Assembly (NCBI GenBank): GCA_022013615.1
Contig: JAKLQB010000066.1
Location: forward strand, 1-5,458
Length of the DNA stretch: 5,458 nt
From: Desulfobacterales bacterium
GTDB lineage: Bacteria; Desulfobacterota; DSM-4660; Desulfatiglandales; Desulfatiglandaceae
Direction: 5' to 3'
Shown: positions 1-5,458 of the stretch, piece after piece
Position numbering within the stretch: position 1 is the first letter of the stretch
How the letters are laid out: each line of letters opens with the position of its first letter
The notes under the pieces: generated by a model
What the model saw: only the letters and a program-made list of their open reading frames with translations
Told to the model about the DNA's origin: nothing
Databases searched by the model: none
Made by a program: the position numbers and the translations under genes

Positions 1-1382
1 ACATTTCCGGGGGTTCTCGGGAAGGGAATTACGTCTCTGATATTGGCGAGACCGGTCACAAATTGAATAAGGCGTTCAAATCCAAGCCCAAAACCGGAGT
101 GAGGAGTTGACCCGAATTTTCTTAATTCCAGGTACCACCAGTAATCATCAGGGTTAAGGTTCATCTCCTTGATCCTTTCAACCAGGGTATCATGGTCATC
201 TTCACGCTGGCTCCCGCCGATGATTTCTCCGATCTTTGGCACCAGCACATCCATTGCGCGCACTGTCTTTCCGTCCTCGTTCAGCTTCATGTAAAAGGCC
301 TTTATCTCTTTTGGGTAGTCCACAAGTATTAGCGGCTTGTCAAAGACCTTTTCGCAAAGGTACCTCTCATGCTCCGATTGAAGGTCGCATCCCCAGTTGA
401 CCGGAAACTCAAACTTTTCCTTTGCTTTTAAGAGAATTTCTATCCCTTCCGTATAGGTCAGGTATTCAAAATCCTGCGACACCAGCTTCTCAAGGGTATC
501 CACTACTGTAGAATCTATGAACCGGTTAAAGAATTTCATGTCCTCTTCACAGTTTTCCAGCACATGGGCAAAAATGTACTTCAGCAGTTGAACTGCCAAC
601 TCTGCATTGCACTGGAGATCACAAAAGGCCATCTCGGGTTCAACCATCCAGAACTCGGCCAGGTGACGGGACGTATTTGAATCTTCTGCTCTGAAGGTGG
701 GTCCAAAAGTGTAAACGTCTCCCATGGCAAGTGCATAGATTTCGGCTTCAAGCTGTCCGCTCACGGTCAGAGAGGCAGGTCCTCCAAAAAAATCCTGTGT
801 AAAATCAGCATGCCCATCTTTTTGGGGGATCTGGTCCAGGTTAAATTTGGTCACCCTGAACATCTCTCCGGCCCCCTCGCAGTCGCTTCCAGTGATAATG
901 GGTGTATGAATGTAAATAAAACCTCTCTCCTGAAAAAAGGTGTGAATGGCATAGCTCATGGCATTTCTCACCCTTGCCACAGCGCCAAAAGTATTGGTTC
1001 GCGGCCTCAGGTGGGCAATGGTTCGCAGAAATTCAAAGGAATGCCGCTTCTTCTGAAGAGGGTAAACAGCAGGGTCAGCCCACCCCACGACATTGACCTC
1101 ATCTGCCTGAAGCTCTACCCTTTGACCCTTGCCAGGGGAGGCCGCCAATAAACCCGTGACCTTGATGGAGCACCCGGTGTTTAATGAAATAATCTCATCC
1201 TTGTAATTTGGCAGTTTTCCATCGGCTATTATCTGCAGGCTGCCCATACAAGATCCGTCATTTACTTCAATAAAAGAAAACCCGCCCTTTGAGTCTCTTT
1301 TCGTCCTCACCCAGCCCATTATGGTGAAGCGGGCGCCAATCTCTCCTGAAGAAAGGATTTCAGCGATTCTTGTCCTTTTCAA
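1..1382 (-). CDS. asnS: Asparaginyl-tRNA synthetase (3' end cut by window edge)
   Basis: Class IIb aminoacyl-tRNA synthetase that charges tRNA-Asn with asparagine, using ATP, in the cytoplasm. The reading frame is open from a TTG at 1382 to the left edge, giving 460 full codons. It ends in [12 protein letters not shown], the typical AsnRS C-terminus, so only about three residues and the stop are missing. Visible parts: an N-terminal OB-fold anticodon-binding domain (about residues 18-105, with [12 protein letters not shown] at 23-34); class II motif 1 near 150-161 (ending HTP); EGAGEMF at 169-175; motif 2 starting FRAE at 230 and continuing through [20 protein letters not shown] at 384-394; and motif 3 GFGLGFERL at 430-438. 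The start is fixed by an in-frame TAA at 1398-1400: TTG is the only start codon between it and the conserved domain, it has GAGG 8 nt upstream, and the N-terminal length matches E. coli AsnS. Last gene of the cooC-serC-asnS cluster, 34 bp after serC. AspRS is less likely given the match to AsnS throughout. Confidence 0.97.
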   Translation of the reverse strand, partial: MKRTRIAEILSSGEIGARFTIMGWVRTKRDSKGGFSFIEVNDGSCMGSLQIIADGKLPNYKDEIISLNTGCSIKVTGLLAASPGKGQRVELQADEVNVVGWADPAVYPLQKKRHSFEFLRTIAHLRPRTNTFGAVARVRNAMSYAIHTFFQERGFIYIHTPIITGSDCEGAGEMFRVTKFNLDQIPQKDGHADFTQDFFGGPASLTVSGQLEAEIYALAMGDVYTFGPTFRAEDSNTSRHLAEFWMVEPEMAFCDLQCNAELAVQLLKYIFAHVLENCEEDMKFFNRFIDSTVVDTLEKLVSQDFEYLTYTEGIEILLKAKEKFEFPVNWGCDLQSEHERYLCEKVFDKPLILVDYPKEIKAFYMKLNEDGKTVRAMDVLVPKIGEIIGGSQREDDHDTLVERIKEMNLNPDDYWWYLELRKFGSTPHSGFGLGFERLIQFVTGLANIRDVIPFPRTPGN

Positions 1383-1390
1383 ACCTGTAA

Positions 1391-1394
1391 CCTC
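1391..1394 (-). promoter_or_regulatory. Shine-Dalgarno site of asnS
   Basis: GAGG on the minus strand lies 8 nt before the TTG at 1380-1382. It supports TTG as the true start. The in-frame stop TAA at 1398-1400 rules out a longer protein, and the next in-frame ATG (residue 22) would remove the first strand of the OB fold. Confidence 0.7.
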
Positions 1395-1398
1395 GAAT

Positions 1399-1419
1399 TA
1401 AGACCGCAAAGCGGTTTTA
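1399..1419 (-). other. Small hairpin between serC and asnS
   Basis: The core 1403-1415 is a perfect inverted repeat (minus strand ACCGC-TTT-GCGGT). Past one A-C mismatch, three more pairs reach into the serC stop codon. No U-run follows on the minus strand, so it does not look like an intrinsic terminator in the direction of transcription. It ends just before the asnS ribosome-binding site (1391-1394) and could be an mRNA processing or stability element, or chance. The function is unknown. Confidence 0.35.
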
Positions 1420-2502
1420 TCCCTCTTTTTTCTCAAATTCTGCCATGAATGCCACCAGGTCCTTTACCGCCCAGATATCTGTGGCATTGTAGATGGAAGC
1501 CCGACAACCACCAACTGAACGGTGTCCTTTCAGGCCTCCCAGCCCCTCTTCCATGGCCTGAGCCACAAATCTTTTTTCCAGGTCCTCGTTCGGAAGCCTG
1601 AAGGTCACATTCATCAGGGACCTGCTGTCCCTGGCCGCAGTTCCCTGGTAAAAATCGGATTGATCAATAAAGCCGTATAGGAGGGCTCCCTTCTCTTTAT
1701 TGACCTTCTCCATTTCCTCAAGTCCGCCAATGGTCTCTTGAAGCCATTTGAGAACCAGATTGGTCGCATAAATGACCAGGCAGGCCGGCGTATTGAACAT
1801 GGAATTTGTCTCACTGAATGTAGTGTATTTCAACATTGTGGGGATGTTATCAGGGACTCTTTCGAGCATGTCCTTTCGTATAATTACCATTGCAGTGCCA
1901 GCAGGCCCTATGTTCTTCTGTGCTCCCGCATAGATCAACCCGAAAGGCTTTGCATCAAAAGGCCGGCTCATGATGTCCGAAGACATGTCGCAGAAAAGCG
2001 GAACATTTCCGCTTTCAGGGAATTTGGCCCACTGAGTGCCTTTGATCGTGTTATTCGAGGTAAAATGGAGATACGCTGCATCCTCATCTACTTTGAAGTC
2101 TTTTGGAATATACGAGAACCCCTTATCCTCGGAAGAGGCGATCACGCGTACATCCTTCCCCTGTATCCTGGCCTCCTTTATGGCTTTGGTGGACCATGTG
2201 CCTGTGTTGATGAAATCCAGCGGTTTCCCTTCCAGGCTTAGATTCATCGGGATCATGCAAAACTGAAGGCTGGCACCACCCTGGATAAAAAGGACGTGGA
2301 AATCTTCACCGAGATTCAAGAGACTTTTAGTGCTTTCAACTGCCTCATTTATCACGTCGTCAAACCACTTTGAACGATGGCTCACCTCCAGGATAGACAT
2401 CCCGGAGCCCTTGAAATCTAAGAGTTCTGCCTGTATTTCTTCCAAAACAGGCAAAGGCAATGCAGCCGGACCAGCATTAAAATTGTGTATTCTTTTACTC
2501 AT
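1417..2502 (-). CDS. serC: Phosphoserine aminotransferase
   Basis: PLP-dependent class V aminotransferase (fold type I). It converts 3-phosphohydroxypyruvate and glutamate to O-phosphoserine and 2-oxoglutarate in serine biosynthesis; in many bacteria it also makes 4-phosphohydroxy-L-threonine for vitamin B6 synthesis. At 361 aa it has the full family length (E. coli SerC is 362). Visible signatures: N-terminal FNAGPAALP (8-16); SHRSK (41-45); the phosphate-binding loop QGGAS (74-78); the PLP-ring aspartate in CDMSSD (D172); the Schiff-base lysine K196 in YAGAQKNIGPAG (191-202); and C-terminal GGLKGHRSVGGCRASIYNA (322-340), which contains substrate-phosphate-binding residues. The ATG at 2502 is preceded by a near-perfect Shine-Dalgarno site. 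The gene follows cooC by 21 bp and precedes asnS by 34 bp, so the three are probably cotranscribed. No frameshift or missing key residue is seen. Confidence 0.97.
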   Translation of the reverse strand: MSKRIHNFNAGPAALPLPVLEEIQAELLDFKGSGMSILEVSHRSKWFDDVINEAVESTKSLLNLGEDFHVLFIQGGASLQFCMIPMNLSLEGKPLDFINTGTWSTKAIKEARIQGKDVRVIASSEDKGFSYIPKDFKVDEDAAYLHFTSNNTIKGTQWAKFPESGNVPLFCDMSSDIMSRPFDAKPFGLIYAGAQKNIGPAGTAMVIIRKDMLERVPDNIPTMLKYTTFSETNSMFNTPACLVIYATNLVLKWLQETIGGLEEMEKVNKEKGALLYGFIDQSDFYQGTAARDSRSLMNVTFRLPNEDLEKRFVAQAMEEGLGGLKGHRSVGGCRASIYNATDIWAVKDLVAFMAEFEKKEG

Positions 2503-2506
2503 TGGT

Positions 2507-2516
2507 AACCTCCTTT
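2507..2516 (-). promoter_or_regulatory. Strong Shine-Dalgarno site of serC
   Basis: The minus strand reads AAAGGAGGTT, close to the full anti-SD complement, with GGAGG ending 6 nt before the serC ATG. It occupies most of the 21-bp gap after the cooC stop, as expected for two genes on one mRNA. It is the strongest ribosome-binding site in the window. Confidence 0.85.
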
Positions 2517-2523
2517 AAATACT

Positions 2524-3285
2524 TTAACTTTCAAGTTCTTCCAGCGTTTCTTTAACTATCTTGAGCCCTTCTTTGTCTTTTTCGTATGGTGGGCGACCCT
2601 CCAGGTCCGCCTCAATGATACCATTGCAGAAAGGGATAAAAGCCAGAAAATGAAAATCAGGCATTTGCTTCAACAAGAAATCCCTGTCCTTGTCCGACCG
2701 GATCTTATTGCCCACAAAACTCAGTTTTTTTATCCTGAGATCTCCCGCCAGTTTGCCGATCTGATGCGCTGTCTCAATGCTCCGCCTTCCGGGTTCCACC
2801 ACGACCACCAGCCGGTCAACGGCCATGGCCGTACCCCGGCCCAGGTGTTCCAAACCGGCCTCCATATCCATTACCACTGCCTCATCCCGGGCGAGCACAA
2901 TATGCCTCACCAGATTCTTGAGGAGGATGCTCTCGGGACATACACATCCTGCCCCACCTGTTTTGACACTTCCCATAACCATTACTTTTACGCCATCTAC
3001 TTCGACGGACAGTTTCTCCGGCAGGTCGTCAACTTTAGGATTCAGTTTAAAAAACTGTCCCATAGTACCCGCCTTGGCCCCGGTTCTTTCCTCAATCAGA
3101 CCCTTCATTTGTGAAATGGGTACTATTTCACCGCTGTTTTTGACGCCAAGGGCCTGGGCCAGGTTGGCATCGGGATCGGCGTCAATGGCCAGAACACGTT
3201 TCCCCTCGTCCGCGAGGGCCCGAATTAGAAAGGCGGCAAACGTAGTCTTCCCCACGCCTCCCTTACCACTTACGGCAATCTTCAT
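2524..3285 (-). CDS. cooC: CooC-type nickel-insertion ATPase for CO dehydrogenase
   Basis: MinD/SIMIBI-class P-loop ATPase of the CooC family, cytosolic. Family members dimerise on ATP, bind Ni(II), and help load nickel into the C-cluster of CO dehydrogenase. The protein has 253 aa, the usual family length. Visible motifs: a deviant Walker A GKGGVGKTT at 7-15 with signature lysine K8 and P-loop K13; a switch I region IDADPDANLAQALG (34-47); the CxC motif C114-V-C116, corresponding to the Ni-binding cysteines of CooC1; a Walker B/switch II region VVMDMEAGLEHLGRG (137-151); and a base-recognition segment around N193-K194. The ATG at 3285 has AAGGAG 7 nt upstream. The stop is 21 bp before serC, implying cotranscription. 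No cooS/acsA or other CODH gene is in the window, so the client enzyme is encoded elsewhere. The related AcsF (acetyl-CoA synthase maturation) is an alternative name within the same family; general NifH/MinD proteins lack this CxC plus DMEAG combination. Confidence 0.9.
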   Translation of the reverse strand: MKIAVSGKGGVGKTTFAAFLIRALADEGKRVLAIDADPDANLAQALGVKNSGEIVPISQMKGLIEERTGAKAGTMGQFFKLNPKVDDLPEKLSVEVDGVKVMVMGSVKTGGAGCVCPESILLKNLVRHIVLARDEAVVMDMEAGLEHLGRGTAMAVDRLVVVVEPGRRSIETAHQIGKLAGDLRIKKLSFVGNKIRSDKDRDFLLKQMPDFHFLAFIPFCNGIIEADLEGRPPYEKDKEGLKIVKETLEELES

Positions 3286-3292
3286 ATTTTGT

Positions 3293-3298
3293 CTCCTT
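3293..3298 (-). promoter_or_regulatory. Shine-Dalgarno site of cooC
   Basis: AAGGAG on the minus strand lies 7 nt before the ATG at 3283-3285. The 61-bp gap between the relE stop and cooC contains this site and a 12-bp AT-rich palindrome (CTTTTTAAAAAG, 3309-3320). I could not make out a convincing -35/-10 pair in the gap. Confidence 0.75.
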
Positions 3299-3346
3299 GT
3301 GCTTTCTGCTTTTTAAAAAGTAGCGTCTCGATAAATTCCGGCTGTA

Positions 3347-3658
3347 TTAATAAAATCCCCCCTGGCCCAGACCTGGCCTTGATATTCTCTTCTTTAGAAT
3401 TTTATAAATAGTATCCCTCCGGCCAACACAGATTACATACACGGTTATGTCGTTATCTTCAGCCTCATATACGAGGCGATACCCGACAGAACGCAATTTT
3501 ATTTTGTAATAGTTTTTGTATCCTCTTATCCTGGCAGAATCGATATGTGGCGTTTCAAGTCTACGCTGCAATTGTTTTTTAAATTGAGATTTGACCTCCG
3601 GGGATAGCTTACACCACTCCTTCCAGGCGCTGGGCAGAAATTTCAGTTTATAACTCAT
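3347..3658 (-). CDS. relE: RelE/StbE-family mRNA interferase toxin
   Basis: Type II toxin of the RelE/ParE superfamily. E. coli RelE cuts mRNA in the ribosomal A site. The chosen ATG (3658) gives 103 aa starting MSYKLKFLPSAWKEW, which lines up with the E. coli RelE N-terminus. The catalytic set is present: K52 and K54 in YYKIKLRS, R61 in GYRLVY, R81 in VGRRD, and Y85 in the place of E. coli Tyr87. The protein should therefore be an active RNase rather than a ParE-like gyrase toxin. A longer in-frame start at 3718 would add 20 basic residues read from inside the antitoxin gene. It is rejected because GAGG (3668-3671) sits 9 nt before the shorter ATG and the 11-bp overlap with the antitoxin stop is typical of TA pairs. 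The C-terminus carries about ten residues (RPGLGQGGFY) beyond the point where E. coli RelE ends. The exact subfamily (RelE or StbE) is not certain. Confidence 0.93.
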   Translation of the reverse strand: MSYKLKFLPSAWKEWCKLSPEVKSQFKKQLQRRLETPHIDSARIRGYKNYYKIKLRSVGYRLVYEAEDNDITVYVICVGRRDTIYKILKKRISRPGLGQGGFY

Positions 3659-3902
3659 CGATACCGACCTCAACGGCACCTTCCTTTTCGCCTTTACGCT
3701 CCTCGATGATACGGCCAAGCTCGATATCCTCTGCCAGATCCATCAATATCTCATAAGTTTTAGCCGGTACGATGTACGCGGTGGGTTTGTTGCGGTTCAG
3801 CAGTGCAATGGTTTCACCGTGAGCACTATCAATGAGAGCTTGAGGGTTTCGTTTCATATCGCTGATACTGGCCGTCAAGTCGGCATGGATTTTAATAAGC
3901 AT
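3648..3902 (-). CDS. Phd/YefM (StbD-like) family antitoxin
   Basis: Antitoxin partner of the RelE-type toxin that follows it, 84 aa. The N-terminal half (about 6-55) has the Phd/YefM pattern: DLTASISDMKRNPQALID at 8-25, then a stretch with LLNRNKPTAYIVPAKTYE (34-51). In this family that domain dimerises and binds the operator DNA. The C-terminal part (about 52-84, rich in E and K) should be the flexible segment that wraps around and neutralises the toxin. The ATG at 3902 has AAGGGGG upstream with 9 nt spacing. Toxin translation starts inside the last codons of this gene, so the two are probably translationally coupled. It is preceded by its own promoter with a palindromic operator, consistent with autorepression. 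In family terms it resembles plasmid StbD and chromosomal YefM-type antitoxins rather than classical E. coli RelB. Confidence 0.92.
   Translation of the reverse strand: MLIKIHADLTASISDMKRNPQALIDSAHGETIALLNRNKPTAYIVPAKTYEILMDLAEDIELGRIIEERKGEKEGAVEVGIDEL
3668..3671 (-). promoter_or_regulatory. Shine-Dalgarno site deciding the relE start
   Basis: GAGG on the minus strand, within the end of the antitoxin gene, lies 9 nt before the ATG at 3656-3658. It favours the 103-aa toxin over the 123-aa form that would begin at 3718. Confidence 0.65.
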
Positions 3903-3939
3903 GTTAATAAACCCCCTTAAAGGTATAATATTTAGTGCT

Positions 3940-3957
3940 ATTAATAGTACTATTAAT
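3940..3957. promoter_or_regulatory. Palindromic operator of the TA module
   Basis: An 18-bp perfect palindrome, ATTAATAGTACTATTAAT, centred between 3948 and 3949. It includes the second of two direct repeats of CTATTAAT (3938-3945 and 3950-3957), spaced 12 bp apart and so about one helical turn. It covers the -10 element of the promoter assigned to the antitoxin gene. Phd/YefM antitoxins, alone or with toxin, bind palindromes at this position to repress their own operon. The role here is inferred from location and symmetry. Confidence 0.8.
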
Positions 3958-3969
3958 GGAGCTTGTCAA
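3941..3969 (-). promoter_or_regulatory. Sigma-70-type promoter of the antitoxin-toxin operon
   Basis: On the minus strand a consensus -35 TTGACA (3964-3969) is followed, after a 17-bp spacer, by TATTAA (3941-3946), a 4/6 match to the -10 consensus. The -35 box starts 6 bp after the stop codon of the efflux gene. Transcription would begin near 3934 and give a leader of about 30 nt containing the AAGGGGG ribosome-binding site. The -10 lies inside the 18-bp palindrome, so operator binding would block RNA polymerase. Confidence 0.75.
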
Positions 3970-3975
3970 ACGTTT

Positions 3976-5458
3976 TTATGAGTGGGGGTTCAAGCCAAGC
4001 AACCGACTTGAGAAAGACTTAACATCCACCACAATCAGGTAGAGTGCCGGCACTAAAAGGAGAGTCAACACGGTAGCCACCAGCAACCCAAAGGAAATGC
4101 TTACAGCCATGGGAATAAGAAACTGGGCCTGAAAACTCCTTTCCATTAATAGGGGTAAAAGGCCAGCAATGGTGGTCAGGGAAGTTAGGATGACGGCGCG
4201 GAATCTGGCCTTGCCCGATTCTTCCACTGCCTGCCTCGTGGGCGTTCCTTTCCGTATTGCCCGATTGACAAAATCCAGCAGGATGATGGAGTCATTGACC
4301 ACAATGCCCGAAAGGGCCACCACGCCCAAAAGGCTCAAAAGCGTAATGTGCAAGCCCATTATCAAGTGCCCCAGGACGGCACCCACCATGCCAAAAGGCA
4401 GGGCCACCATGACAATGACGGGTTGAACGTATGAACGGAACTGAGTCGCTAGCAGGACATAGATCACCAGGATTGCAATGATATATCCCCTAAACAAGCT
4501 GCCTACAGACTCGTTGGATTGCTGTCTCTGCCCTTCAAAAGAATACCTTATCCCGGGATAACGGCTCATCAGATCAGGAAGAAAACTGCTGCTCAGGTCC
4601 GTGAGGATACGCTCCGCATTGGCAACGCCCTCATCCAGATCCGATATGACGGTAATCTGGCGCTGCCGGTTGATTCTGTTTATTACAGAGTAACCGCGCC
4701 CATAGGCTACCTCTGCCACTTCTCCAAACGGTACCTCATGACCCACAGGATCGCGGATACGCATTTCTTCAATGGTTCCCAGGGTGCGTCGTTCCGGTTC
4801 AGAGTAACGAACCATAACCTTGACATCATCCCGTCCCCGCTGGAGGCGGACTGCTTCCTCTCCATAGAAGGCCTGTCTTACTTGCCTTGCCAGGCCAGCC
4901 AGGGTGATTCCCAGTGGCCGGGCAGACTCCCTGGCCTTCATTTTAATTTCTAATTTGCCGGGTTTGAAATTGTCTGTAATGTCAAATGTACCTCGATATC
5001 GGGCTATCTCAGATTTCAGTTCATTGGCCGCCTTTTTCAGTTCCACAAAATCACGGCCTATCAGTTCAATTTCAATGGGATTCCCTCCCGGACCACCAGT
5101 AAGGGTCGAAAAGGCAAGCCTCTCTGTACCAGGGATTTCACCCACCAGTTCTCTCCAGCGATTGACCACTTCGGTCACCGTAACGGAGCGTTCCTCGGCA
5201 GGGAGGAGTTCCAGAAAAACCTGCCCCGCGTGCCCTCCTATTTCAGTGCCTCCAAAGCCGGGGTTGGAAATAATACCTGTGAGGCTGAAAGAGTAAAGGA
5301 CAACGTCTTTGCCATCCGTTTTTTCCCCGGAAAACTCCTGATTCAGTTGTGGAACCACACCTTCGATTCTTTTTACAGTTGCCTCCGGCAAACTTGCGGG
5401 CGTGCCAAGGGGGTAACTCATCTGCACCTGAATGTAATTGCTGTCAGGCTTGGGAAAC
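3976..5458 (-). CDS. RND efflux pump, HAE1/AcrB-like inner-membrane subunit (C-terminal half; 5' end beyond window)
   Basis: Proton-driven resistance-nodulation-division transporter of the inner membrane. It works as a trimer with a periplasmic adaptor and an outer-membrane channel to export drugs or other toxic compounds. 493 codons are visible; the frame is open to the right edge and begins FPKPDSNYIQVQMSYPLGT, matching the start of the second periplasmic loop (PC1), so about half of a ~1,000-aa protein is present. In visible-residue numbers: periplasmic porter and docking domains about 1-320; TM8 324-340; TM9 about 345-367; TM10 about 371-397 (LSGIVVNDSIILLDF); TM11 about 420-438; TM12 about 446-477; then a short cytoplasmic tail ending NPHS. 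The position equivalent to the proton-relay Lys940 of AcrB is Asn (residue 388). A GTG (5425-5427 region) and an ATG two codons later are internal codons, not real starts. The substrate cannot be told from this half. The adaptor gene is probably upstream, outside the window. Confidence 0.93.
   Translation of the reverse strand, partial: FPKPDSNYIQVQMSYPLGTPASLPEATVKRIEGVVPQLNQEFSGEKTDGKDVVLYSFSLTGIISNPGFGGTEIGGHAGQVFLELLPAEERSVTVTEVVNRWRELVGEIPGTERLAFSTLTGGPGGNPIEIELIGRDFVELKKAANELKSEIARYRGTFDITDNFKPGKLEIKMKARESARPLGITLAGLARQVRQAFYGEEAVRLQRGRDDVKVMVRYSEPERRTLGTIEEMRIRDPVGHEVPFGEVAEVAYGRGYSVINRINRQRQITVISDLDEGVANAERILTDLSSSFLPDLMSRYPGIRYSFEGQRQQSNESVGSLFRGYIIAILVIYVLLATQFRSYVQPVIVMVALPFGMVGAVLGHLIMGLHITLLSLLGVVALSGIVVNDSIILLDFVNRAIRKGTPTRQAVEESGKARFRAVILTSLTTIAGLLPLLMERSFQAQFLIPMAVSISFGLLVATVLTLLLVPALYLIVVDVKSFSSRLLGLNPHS

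Noticed and set aside
810..1151. Plus-strand open frame of 113 codons
   Set aside because: It lies fully inside asnS on the opposite strand, its translation resembles no family I recognise, and the minus frame is an unambiguous AsnRS.
1738..2241. Plus-strand open frame of 167 codons opposite serC
   Set aside because: It is antisense to highly conserved SerC sequence, including the PLP-lysine region, and shows no domain-like features.
2650..3316. Two overlapping plus-strand open frames opposite cooC
   Set aside because: They are antisense shadows of the conserved CooC P-loop and switch regions, with low-complexity Ser/Thr/Pro/Arg content.
3309..3320. CTTTTTAAAAAG palindrome before cooC as a terminator or operator
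   Set aside because: It consists of A/T pairs apart from its end bases and has no loop or following T-run, so it cannot act as an intrinsic terminator. Nothing links it to a regulator.
3353..3378. GC-rich inverted segment near the relE 3' end followed by ATTTTATT as a terminator
   Set aside because: The stem would need a 2-nt loop or a bulge, and a G-run separates it from the T-rich part. It also lies within the toxin coding sequence.
3659..3718. Longer N-terminus for the RelE toxin starting at the ATG at 3718
   Set aside because: The 20 extra residues are out-of-frame antitoxin codons. RelE homology starts at the ATG at 3658, which has its own ribosome-binding site.
3924..3929. TATAAT on the plus strand as the -10 of a rightward promoter
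   Set aside because: There is no -35-like element 16-18 bp upstream (that region is the antitoxin start and its ribosome-binding site), and every gene to the right is on the minus strand. AT-rich chance match.
5419..5427. GTG or ATG near 5427 as the start of a short RND-like gene
   Set aside because: The same frame continues upstream to the window edge with typical RND periplasmic-loop sequence (FPKPDSNYIQ), so these are internal codons of a truncated view, not starts.
1..5458. CRISPR arrays, tRNA/rRNA genes, insertion sequences or transposases
   Set aside because: I read through both strands and saw no spaced direct-repeat arrays, cloverleaf-like tRNA sequences, rRNA signatures or transposase motifs.

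Overview
The window holds six genes, all on the minus strand, so the transcription order runs right to left: an RND efflux pump gene (3' half only), a RelE-type toxin-antitoxin pair, a CooC-type nickel-insertion ATPase gene, serC, and asnS (complete except for the last few codons). Coding density is high: the longest non-coding gap is 73 bp, between the pump gene and the antitoxin gene, and no stretch over 300 bp lacks a gene. The organism looks like a Gram-negative bacterium, from the RND inner-membrane pump, with anaerobic carbon metabolism, from the CooC-like ATPase that matures Ni-containing CO dehydrogenase. A Desulfobacterota (deltaproteobacterial) or similar anaerobe would fit, but the sequence alone does not prove this.

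Right part (3976-5458): the C-terminal half of a HAE1/AcrB-like RND transporter, carrying periplasmic porter and docking domains and TM8-TM12; the rest lies beyond the right edge. Middle (3347-3969): a compact TA module with its own promoter. A consensus TTGACA -35 box begins 6 bp after the pump stop codon, and an 18-bp perfect palindrome covers the -10 region. The Phd/YefM (StbD-like) antitoxin gene overlaps the RelE toxin gene by 11 bp. Left part (1-3285): cooC, serC and asnS are tightly spaced (21 bp and 34 bp), with good Shine-Dalgarno sites, and look like one operon.

The genes fall into three functional units: drug/solute efflux, a growth-regulating RNase toxin with its antidote, and a housekeeping/metabolic operon. 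The last joins a CO dehydrogenase maturation factor with phosphoserine aminotransferase and asparaginyl-tRNA synthetase. No CO dehydrogenase structural gene is visible. No convincing terminator was seen between the TA pair and cooC, and no clear promoter directly before cooC, so the downstream operon may depend partly on transcription through the TA module.

All recognised proteins belong to known families. The more interesting points are the layout (TA module feeding into a cooC-serC-asnS operon), the clear TA operator, and an Asn at the usual Lys position of TM10 in the pump. I found no sign of a wholly new system.
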